From Plastoroseomonas hellenica (GTDB taxonomy: Bacteria; Pseudomonadota; Alphaproteobacteria; Acetobacterales; Acetobacteraceae): DNA of 64,000 nt. How positions within the stretch are numbered: the stretch's first letter is position 1; every line of letters starts with the position of its first letter. The notes beneath the pieces were generated by a model, which did not search any database, had not been told where the DNA came from, and saw only the letters and a program-made list of their open reading frames with translations. The translations under genes and the position numbers were made by a program. The stretch lies in contig NZ_JAAGBB010000010.1 in the NCBI RefSeq assembly GCF_018129085.1, positions 111,401 to 175,400 of the forward strand, read 5' to 3'. Shown here piece by piece: positions 57,162 to 64,000 of this stretch.

Positions 57162-57852
57162 GATCGACTCCTGCGACCGTGTTGAGTCCGATCGTGTGCG
57201 CAGGATGACGAAGCCCGGGACACTGCCGCTGTTCCGCTGGTGACAGCATCGACAGTGGCGGCTGAAAGCGGGCGGATGTCACGCAGTCTGCGCGCCGTGA
57301 CGAAGCCTCCACCTTCGGGCCGCGACCACTGGGGTCGCGCAGCGCACCCGGCATCGTGTCGCTACCCTCGGGCGCTCGGCAGTCGTTTCATTCGTCCGAG
57401 CGATCTGCCGGCGGCGCGCGGAAGCTTGCAACGTGGGCTTGCCGAGGGCGCCGCACCCGCGGCGAACGACATGTTCCAGCCCAATTCAGGCGATCGCGCC
57501 GCTACCGTCCTCGGCGAGGAAGAATCAGAGTCGGACGCGGTCGTGGCGCGCGGCGCGCGGTGCGGCCGTCAGTTCCTCTGCCTCTGTTGCGTGATGCGGC
57601 TCCGCGCTTGGGCAGCTTCATGCTCAGTACCGATACGCGGCGCTCATGCGTGAGCTCCAGATCGGCGTACTGTTCCTCCAGGAGCGATACTCATGGCCGC
57701 TCCGCGCGATTAATGCCGCGTGGTCCTCAGGGCGGCGGTGCGGCAGCAGCCGGCCAGGAGCGCGTCGTCATACCGCACGCCGAAAGGCCGCGATCATCCG
57801 GCCGTGATGCAGGGCCAAGCCGTCGACGAAAGCGGTGGCGCCTCCTCGGCGG
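57162..57852. other. gene-poor region
   Basis: A 691-base stretch between the toxin-like gene start and the end of the prolyl oligopeptidase gene. No supported gene was found. Confidence 0.4.
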
Positions 57853-59910
57853 CTATTGCCATCCGATGGATTTCCGCAGGAAGGCTGCCCCAAGGGCGGC
57901 AAAGCTGGCGACTTCGGCGTTGTCCTTGCCGTATCCGTGACCGCCCGCGGCGGGTTCGTGATACCAGGCATTGTCGTAGCCGATCGCGCGCAGCTTGGCG
58001 GCGAATTTGCGGGCATGGCCCGGATGCACGCGGTCATCCTTCCGGGTGGTTGCAATGAGGATGGGTGGATAGGGCTGGCCCGGCGCAGCGTTGTGATAGG
58101 CCGAGATGTGGCGGACGAAATTCCACTCCTCCGGCTTGTCGGGATCGCCGTATTCGGCGATCCAGCTCGAACCGGCCAGCAGCCTGCTGTAGCGGCGCAT
58201 GTCGATCAGCGGGATGGTGCAGAACAGGGCGCCGAAATGCTCCGGGTAGCGCGTCAGCATGTTCGCGATCAGGAGCCCGCCATTGGAGCCGCCTTCGGCC
58301 GCGATCCGCCCGGGCTTCGTGACGCCGCGCTTCACCAGGTCCGCGGCGACGGCGGCGAAATCGTCATGCGAGCGGCTCTTGTGGCGGCCGCGGCCGGCCT
58401 CGTGCCAGGCAGTGCCGAATTCGCCGCCGCCGCGGATATTGGCGTCGACGCTGGTGCCCCCTTTCGCGAGCCAGAGCCGCCCGACCGAGGCGCTGTAATA
58501 GGGCAGACTGGAGATCTGGAACCCGCCGTAGCCGGTGAGGTGGACCGGCGCATCGCCGGTGGGCTCGGCCGGGCCGGTCTGGACATAGGGGATCCGCTCC
58601 CCATCGACCGAGATCGCCTCGTGGCGGGTCACGACCAGCCCGTCCGCCCTGAACAGCGCGGGCGCACGGCGGATCGGTGTGGGCGCGGCGAGGCCGGGCC
58701 GGGCCAGCATCATGGTCGCGGGCGTCAACGGGTCCTGGGTGTTCACCAGCAGGGTGCCGTCGGATTCCGTCGGCTCCTGGTCCAGTGGCCAGACGTGGAC
58801 GACGCCGATCGCGGGAAGGCCCGGGAGGTCGGCCGAGGTCCAACCGGCCTCGCCGGGCGTCCAGACTGTGAAGATCGGGCGCAGATCGTCCAGGATGGAG
58901 AGCACCAGCCGCCCGGCGCACCAGAAGAAGCCGCTGAGCGCGCGGCGCGCGGCCGGGATGAAGAGCACCTCCATGGCGCGCGCGCCGGCCAGGTAGGCGT
59001 CGCGCCGGATGCCGAGCACGGTGTCGGGCGCGTAGGTGACTTCGCCGATCGTCCAGGGCGTGCGGGGGACCACCACCAGCCAGCCACGGTGCCAGGCGGC
59101 GCGGGCGTCGCGGGGAACCTCCAGCAGTGTCCTGGGGCCTGCCGTGTCGCCGAACCATACGAGCGTGTCGAAGAAGGCAGGCTTGTCGAGGAAGAGGAGC
59201 TGGCCGTCCTCGCGATCGATGCCGCCCCAGGCGCCCATGGCCTCGGCCGAGGTCTCGAAGATGACCGGCGCCGCCAGCGGATCGGCGCCCCGGCGCCAGA
59301 GCCGGATGGTGCGGGGATAGCCGGAGGTGGTGGCCATCCCATCGCCGAGCGCACTGGAGAGCAGGAGCGTGTCGCGGTCGATCCAGGCCGTGCTGCTCTT
59401 GGCTTCCCGCAGGCTGAAGCCGTCCTCGATGAAGCTGCGGGTGGTGATGTCGAATTCGCGCATCACCACGGCATCGCCGCCACCGCGCGACAACGACAGG
59501 ATGGCGCGGTCATGGGCGGGGGGAAGGCTGGTGGCGCCTTTCCAGACCCAGTCCTCGCCTTCCTCGGCGGCCAGGGCGTCCAAGTCGAGCATCAGCTCCC
59601 AATCAGGATCCTCGGACTTGTATGCGGCCAAAGTCGTGCGGCGCCACAGGCCGCGCGGGTTCGCGGCGTCCTGCCAGTGGTTGTAGAGCAGCCCGCCGCG
59701 GCGTGTGACAAAAGGGATGCGGTCAGGGCGGTCCAGCGCATCCCGTAGCCCATCGCGATCGGCGACGTAGACGGCATCGGCGAACTGGGCGGCGGTGCGG
59801 GCGGTCTGCTCAGCGGCCCAGACCAGGGCCCGGTCAGCATTCACCTCCTCCAGCCACAGCCAGGGGTCGTCGTCAGGAGCGTCGAGGGTCGGGCGCGGGT
59901 CGATCGTCAC
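57853..59910 (-). CDS. prolyl oligopeptidase family serine peptidase (S9A)
   Basis: A 685-residue S9A peptidase. The N-terminal seven-blade propeller (opening DDPWLWLEEVNADRALVWAA) covers residues about 5-400 and the alpha/beta hydrolase domain the rest. The nucleophile Ser542 lies in EGGSNGGLLIAN, Asp626 in RKDDRVHPGHARKF and His658 in GGHGYGKD, the S9 triad. The preceding GYGGFQISSLPYYSASVGRL and ANIRGGGEFGTAWHEAGRG blocks are typical of the bacterial prolyl endopeptidase. No signal peptide is present, so it is cytoplasmic. It would cleave short peptides after proline. Start ATG 59908-59910. Confidence 0.95.
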   Translation of the reverse strand: MTIDPRPTLDAPDDDPWLWLEEVNADRALVWAAEQTARTAAQFADAVYVADRDGLRDALDRPDRIPFVTRRGGLLYNHWQDAANPRGLWRRTTLAAYKSEDPDWELMLDLDALAAEEGEDWVWKGATSLPPAHDRAILSLSRGGGDAVVMREFDITTRSFIEDGFSLREAKSSTAWIDRDTLLLSSALGDGMATTSGYPRTIRLWRRGADPLAAPVIFETSAEAMGAWGGIDREDGQLLFLDKPAFFDTLVWFGDTAGPRTLLEVPRDARAAWHRGWLVVVPRTPWTIGEVTYAPDTVLGIRRDAYLAGARAMEVLFIPAARRALSGFFWCAGRLVLSILDDLRPIFTVWTPGEAGWTSADLPGLPAIGVVHVWPLDQEPTESDGTLLVNTQDPLTPATMMLARPGLAAPTPIRRAPALFRADGLVVTRHEAISVDGERIPYVQTGPAEPTGDAPVHLTGYGGFQISSLPYYSASVGRLWLAKGGTSVDANIRGGGEFGTAWHEAGRGRHKSRSHDDFAAVAADLVKRGVTKPGRIAAEGGSNGGLLIANMLTRYPEHFGALFCTIPLIDMRRYSRLLAGSSWIAEYGDPDKPEEWNFVRHISAYHNAAPGQPYPPILIATTRKDDRVHPGHARKFAAKLRAIGYDNAWYHEPAAGGHGYGKDNAEVASFAALGAAFLRKSIGWQ

Positions 59911-60109
59911 GAGGGAACCTTTGCAGTGGTCGCGACTCAGTTCAGCACGGGGATTGGCCGGCGTCAGTGGCAGCGGCGAGGTCCCTGCCCCGCGATGGCG
60001 AACCCGGTCTCGCCGGACCGGCGGGGCACGCGATCACATTTCCCCCGTGTGGCAACTACGGTCCGAAGTCCCTGCTTTTTCCCACCTGTTCTCGAAGGGA
60101 GAAAACGTC

Positions 60110-60514
60110 ATGGGCGGAACTGGCAGCATGTCGGATCGCAGCGGTGATGTAGCGCGGCGCGAGACCGGGGCGTTGATCTCCTCCGACAAGGTCGAGGGAA
60201 CGGCGGTCTACGACCCTGCCGGCAACAGCCTCGGGTCCATCCACAGCGTCATGATCGGCAAGACCGACGGTAAGGTCGCGTATGCCGTCCTATCCTTCGG
60301 GGGCTTTCTCGGGATCGGCACTGATTACTATCCCATCCCGTGGGCACAGCTTCGCTATGACACCGCTCAGCACGGCTACGTCGCCCTCTTGACGAAGGAA
60401 CAGCTGGAAGGTGCGCCGCGCTACGAGACCGCGCCCGATTGGGGCACGCGCAACGCCGGGTGGCAGGCCGATGTCGACCGATATTACCGAGGGCCGGCCT
60501 TTCCGTCTGCGTGA
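60110..60514 (+). CDS. PRC-barrel domain protein
   Basis: A 134-residue cytoplasmic PRC-barrel protein. The domain is at about 20-100: GALISSDKVEGTAVYDPAGN, SLGSIHSVMIGKTDGKVAYA, VLSFGGFLGIGTDYYPIPWA, QLRYDTAQHGYVALLTKEQL. This is the common alphaproteobacterial stress-associated type (LGIGxxYxPIPWxxL pattern). A GAAGGGAG site lies 8-9 bases before ATG 60110. It has no leader, unlike the PRC-barrel protein at 54715. The short Tyr-rich end (VDRYYRGPAFPS) is common in these proteins. Confidence 0.94.
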   Translation: MGGTGSMSDRSGDVARRETGALISSDKVEGTAVYDPAGNSLGSIHSVMIGKTDGKVAYAVLSFGGFLGIGTDYYPIPWAQLRYDTAQHGYVALLTKEQLEGAPRYETAPDWGTRNAGWQADVDRYYRGPAFPSA

Positions 60515-61124
60515 GCGCTGCGATCCTGTTCTGCCCGTCCGGACGCGCCGCGCTCTGGATAAGGCCCCCTCGCCCGCCGCTCAGGCCCTGCAGCCGGCGC
60601 AAGCGGTCGTCGGCCACCCTGACTCGTCGCGCGACGGATCGGCCAGCATGTTGGCAGAGCGCCCGCCGCCCACGTCGTCAGCCGGGACCGCGATCAGAAT
60701 AACAGCGAGACCGGCGGCGCAGCGAGCGAGCAACGCTTCGAGCGCTCCGGGTCACCGACCCCATGGCGCCGCTCGTGGCGACATACAGCGCATCGACCGC
60801 CAGGCGCCCGAAGCCGGCGAGGCTCTGAGCATCGATGGGAGCTCCGGCGACAGAAAATGCGGCGAGGACGCGCACGTTGGTGGCGCGACCTACCCGACAG
60901 CCAGAGCAGAGCTTTCTCCCCGTCCTCGCGACCGGCCAGCAGTCTATCCCGCATCATGAAGGAAGCGCGACTGCAGGGCGGAAGCGCCGCCGGCCGCCGC
61001 TGGTCTGGCCTCCGATGGCGTTCTGGTGTCGAGTGTGCCGGGGCGATGTTCTGCAAGCGGCGACTGCCGCGGCAAAGATCCCTGGCAAAGGAGGACCACG
61101 TCTCGGCATGGACAGGAAGCACCG
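60515..61124. other. gene-poor region
   Basis: A 610-base stretch. A minus-strand frame (60678-60875) reads MRVLAAFSVAGAPIDAQSLA and GFGRLAVDALYVATSGAMG, which looks natural, but its continuation is low-complexity Arg/Ser. It may be a gene fossil. Confidence 0.3.
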
Positions 61125-62341
61125 ATGCGCATGAGCGGTGGAACCCGCCTGATGCTCCTGGCCCTCGGCGCGATGTTTGTGCAGCAGACCTTTGCATCGC
61201 TCGGTCGCAGTCTGCCGACGGTCATCGCCCCTGCCATCATCTCCGACCTCCGTCTGGATGCCGCCTGGGTCGGAGTCTATGTGAGCCTGATCGCCGTCTC
61301 CGCGCTGATATGTCAACTCGGATGCGGGAGCTTCATCATCCGCTATGGCGCCTAGCGCATGAGTCAGGTTGCGCTTGTGCTGTTGGCTGGCGGCCTCTCC
61401 GCGGCTTCCACAGGATGGATCTTTCTTTTTGCACTTTCGGCTGCGATAGGCGGCGGTGGTGCCGCCATTTCAACGCCGGCGAGTTCGCACCTGCTTGGGC
61501 GCTATTCGCCGCCGAGCTACGCTCCGTTGGTTTTCTCGCTGAAGCAGACCGCTGTGCCTGCCGGGCTGCTTATGGCCGGCCTGCTCGGTCCAGCGCTCAC
61601 GCAATCTGTGGGATGGAGTACCACGCTCAACATTGCCGCGGCCGGCTGCGTCCTCTTTGCATTCATGCTCCAGCGCCTGAGACCTGAGTTCGATGCCGAC
61701 CGGGTGCCAAGCCGGCAGTTCCGCTTCTCAGATTTTCGAACGACCTTCACCTCGGTCCTTGCCACGACCGACTTGCGTAATCCATGGCATGCTTCGCGTT
61801 CAACGGACTCCAGACCGTTTTCGCCTCCTATTTCATCATCTACCTTTTCGAGCTCGGCTATGATCTGGCGCTTGCTGGCCTGGTATTCTCGGTCGCCATG
61901 TTCATGGCCGTGCCGTGCCGCATACTGTGGGGCTGGCTCGGCAGCACCTCCATCTCACCGCGAAGCATGATGGGAGGTCTCGCGTTCGGTATGGCCGGCA
62001 GCACGCTGCTTGTTGGCTTGTTCGGACCGCTTTGGCCGGTTCTGATCGTCGGCTTCGTCGCTTCGTGCCTGAGCGCGACCGCGATGTCCTGGCATGGGGT
62101 TTTGTTGGCGGAGGCGGCGCGACTTGCCCCAGCCGGAATGCGCGGTATGGCGACGGGCGGAGTCCTCTCGTTCGGCCAGCTTGGCGGACTGTTATTGCCG
62201 CTCGCTTACTCTGGCCTCCTCTTCATCACCGAAAGCCACGGCATCGGGTTCATGGTCTGCGGTGCACCCGCCCTCCTCGTCGGCACTTTGCCGATGCGGC
62301 GGTCCGCTCAAGGCGACGCGTCGCCCCCTCGGCAGAGCTGA
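61125..62341 (+). pseudogene. MFS transporter, disrupted by an in-frame stop and a frameshift
   Basis: Three pieces of one major facilitator gene. The first (61125-61355, MRMSGGTRLMLLALGAMFVQ) ends in a TAG at 61353-61355. The second continues in the same frame (61359 onward: ALVLLAGGLSAASTGWIFLF, YAPLVFSLKQTAVPAGLLMA) to about 61780, where a frameshift moves it to the frame that opens at 61784 (MACFAFNGLQTVFASYFIIY) and ends at 62341 with LVGTLPMRRSAQ. Together they give about 400 residues and twelve membrane segments, the full length of an MFS_1 protein. Both breaks would stop function unless suppressed. The substrate is unknown. Confidence 0.85.
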
Positions 62342-62434
62342 TCGGGCGGGACGCCCGAACACGGCGGTGTGCGGAGAACTGCATGGCCTTAAGCGGCACC
62401 GCTCGTCACAGGCCGGGCGCAGACCGCCAAGTCG

Positions 62435-62713
62435 TCAGAGCGCTGCGCGCAGGGCCCGGAGCAGGGCCGCTCCCGAGCGCAGCGTGAAGGCACGATGCGA
62501 TCTGATGCCGGAGCCGTCGGCGCGGCTCTCGCCGGCGCCGGCATCAAAGCGGACGAGATCGCTAACAGCGACCCAAGCCTGGGCCCGTGTCGCGAAGCGC
62601 AAACTCAGCACGGTTTCGGCCGCAGACTCGGGGTCGACCAGGTAAATTGCGAACTCGGCTTTTCCGCAGCCGTCGGTCACCTTCCGCACGCGGTAGCGCG
62701 CTCGTGCCGCCAT
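62435..62713 (-). CDS. hypothetical protein (92 aa)
   Basis: From ATG 62711-62713, with a GGAGG site 7 bases upstream. The 92 residues read MAARARYRVRKVTDGCGKAE, FAIYLVDPESAAETVLSLRF, then ATRAQAWVAVSDLVRFDAGA. It shows an alternating beta-strand pattern. There are no hydrophobic helices or signal. No family is recognised. The clean ribosome-binding site and compositional balance support a real gene. Confidence 0.55.
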   Translation of the reverse strand: MAARARYRVRKVTDGCGKAEFAIYLVDPESAAETVLSLRFATRAQAWVAVSDLVRFDAGAGESRADGSGIRSHRAFTLRSGAALLRALRAAL

Positions 62714-63199
62714 CGACTGTCCTCCGTGCGGAAGCGGCGCGTAGAGCCGGCCGTCGCACGGCAGAACCCCAGCGGAGCAGCGAAGTTTCTGCGTTGTATA
62801 CAAACCACTCAGGTCAAACAGCGGTTGCGACTGGCTCTCAATCGGAAATAGAGGGTGGCAACCCGATTTCCGCCTGTGCAGCGGATCTTGGAATGCGCCT
62901 GAGATGTGCCCCACAGCCGAACCGGTCGCTTGCACCGATTCTGCACCGCTGCATTTTGGCACCGCCGGGTGCCCTCGGAGCGGGCGCGGTTGGAACGACC
63001 CAGGCTCGAGCGGCGGTTTATCAGTCGGCGTGCGGCGCGCTGCTCGCGGCCTGCGCGATCACTGCGCGGCAAGCGGCCGTGCAACTGTGAACCGCGGCGC
63101 AGGCCGGGAGCCGCCGCGGATGCGAGGCGCTGCAAATCAGCCGAGCACCTTGCTCAGTAGGTGCCAGCAAGCTGACAAACCCGGCGGAAGCCAGATCGC
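62714..63199. other. intergenic, no gene seen
   Basis: A 486-base stretch; only mirror frames of low complexity are seen. Confidence 0.4.
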
Positions 63200-63562
63200 T
63201 TAGGCGGCGCGGCGTTCGGGTGGCGCTAGCGCGCGGATCATCTGGATCACCGCCTGCTGCTGCGCCGCGTCGCCGATCTCGGCGAAGCTCTGCACCAGCT
63301 CCTGTACCAGCGGGTGATGGGAGGACCAGTGCGCTTCCCAGCGGTCCAGCCCGTCATAGAACGAGGCGACCGGCGTGCGCAGGCTGCGGGCAATTTCGTA
63401 GAGACGGCCGGCGGCGATGCGATTGGCGCCGGTCTCGTATTTCTGCAGCTGCTGGTAGCTCACGCCGATCAGCGTCGCGAGCTCGACCTGGGACAACCCA
63501 AGCAACAAGCGTCGCTCCCGGAGGCGGGCCGCGATGTGCCGATCCACCGGACTGACATCCAT
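63200..63562 (-). CDS. XRE-family helix-turn-helix regulator
   Basis: A 120-residue DNA-binding protein. The helix-turn-helix lies at about 8-65: DRHIAARLRERRLLLGLSQV, ELATLIGVSYQQLQKYETGA, NRIAAGRLYEIARSLRTPVA. The YQQLQKYETGANRI motif is the hallmark of an alphaproteobacterial XRE subgroup with a short C-terminal helical region (LVQELVQSFAEIGDAAQQQA). The start is taken at ATG 63560-63562 (MDVSPVDRH). A second ATG at 63626-63628 would add 22 residues. It is divergent from the edge gene at 63908. Confidence 0.93.
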   Translation of the reverse strand: MDVSPVDRHIAARLRERRLLLGLSQVELATLIGVSYQQLQKYETGANRIAAGRLYEIARSLRTPVASFYDGLDRWEAHWSSHHPLVQELVQSFAEIGDAAQQQAVIQMIRALAPPERRAA

Positions 63563-63907
63563 CGCCGGCCGCTCCACTCGCCTGCCGTCTCTCACCCGGG
63601 AATCCCCATCCACCGATGGATGAGTCATAGGGACGACAACTCTAGCAAAGCGTGAACCGCGATTCCCGCTGCGCCGGTGGCTTTTCCATTCGAAACAGGG
63701 AGATGCCGAACGAAGTGCCCGCATTAGGCGAGGAGCTAGTTGGAAATCCAGCGTCGATTCTGTGTCTCCACAACCACAGCGGGCCAATTCTGTCGTGCTC
63801 TGCAATTTTGGGCTGCCGTACGTTAACCAAAGCTGCTATCACGTTCCCGCGAGCTACTCGCCGCAAAACGCGGCCATTCACTTTTCCCAGTCCTTCTGGA
63901 GAGCAAG
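63563..63907. other. intergenic region between divergent genes
   Basis: A 345-base region upstream of both the XRE gene and the edge gene. It is likely to hold their promoters and an XRE operator, but no inverted repeat stood out. Confidence 0.35.
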
Positions 63908-64000
63908 ATGCGCGCACTGGTTGTCGAGCGGGATCCGATGAACGTCATCGGAAAGGTGCGGGCCCTGCAGCTCGCGACCATCACCGTGGATACCGCCAAG
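63908..64000 (+). CDS. start of a response-regulator-like gene (cut by window edge)
   Basis: Only the first 31 residues are visible, opening MRALVVERDPMNVIGKVRAL. The MRALVVERD strand-and-acidic-loop opening and the following helix resemble an OmpR/CheY-type receiver domain. A GGAGAGC-like ribosome-binding site sits 6-9 bases upstream. The rest lies beyond the edge, so the output domain is unknown. Confidence 0.45.
   Translation, partial: MRALVVERDPMNVIGKVRALQLATITVDTAK

Noticed and set aside
56242..57243. Long plus-strand open frame (333 codons) opposite the toxin-like gene
   Set aside because: It is the mirror of the minus-strand coding region; its translation shows no domain pattern.
57835..59748. 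Long plus-strand open frame (637 codons) opposite the prolyl oligopeptidase gene
   Set aside because: It is a shadow of the GC-rich S9 gene on the other strand, whose catalytic motifs are unmistakable.

Overview
This is a high-GC window (I did not count it; it looks well above 60%) from what is most likely an alphaproteobacterium. Two histidine kinases of the HWE/HisKA_2 type, an orphan Bug/TctC-type binding protein, DUF892 and PRC-barrel stress proteins and a small alphaproteobacterial-style ECF sigma factor all fit, and the mix suggests Acetobacteraceae or a neighbouring group. No rRNA, tRNA, CRISPR array, integrase or intact transposase was recognised. My own sum of gene lengths gives about 69% coding. 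Long gene-poor stretches and several broken genes (higB, a pirin-like gene, an MFS transporter, a toxin-like gene with a frame break) point to an accessory or decaying region, perhaps a plasmid, chromid or chromosomal island.

Layout. 1-11 kb: end of a methyltransferase gene, katG, a small conserved protein, an XRE regulator, a 442-residue membrane-associated unknown, DUF3597 and CsbD stress proteins, and a HigA antitoxin whose toxin partner is degraded. 11-25 kb: orphan TctC-type binding protein, SLC13/TrkA-C permease, HSL-type esterase, pirin remnant, LysR regulator divergent from an isochorismatase-like hydrolase, TDT-family permease, hypotheticals, a DUF4087 protein and a zinc-dependent metallopeptidase. 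24.6-35.6 kb: glycogen/trehalose cluster glgX, maltokinase-treZ fusion, malQ, treY; the last three genes overlap at their ends. 36-43 kb: lipoprotein, Crp/Fnr regulator divergent from an HWE kinase, MFS transporter, DUF892 protein. 43-47 kb: two convergent GH13 alpha-glucosidases, then an ECF sigma factor. 48-57 kb: small unknowns, a PAS-HWE kinase-receiver hybrid, DUF1264, PRC-barrel and second DUF892 proteins, and a toxin-like papain-fold gene overlapping a small downstream gene. 57-64 kb: prolyl oligopeptidase, PRC-barrel protein, broken MFS transporter, XRE regulator and the start of a gene at the right edge.

How it works together. GlgX debranches glycogen, MalQ rearranges the maltodextrins, TreY converts chain ends to maltooligosyl-trehalose and TreZ releases trehalose. 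The fused kinase domain could make maltose 1-phosphate, although no TreS or GlgE is present here. With catalase-peroxidase, CsbD, two DUF892 proteins, PRC-barrel proteins and a stress-type sigma factor, the window reads as an osmotic, desiccation and oxidative stress toolkit. That overall reading is inference.
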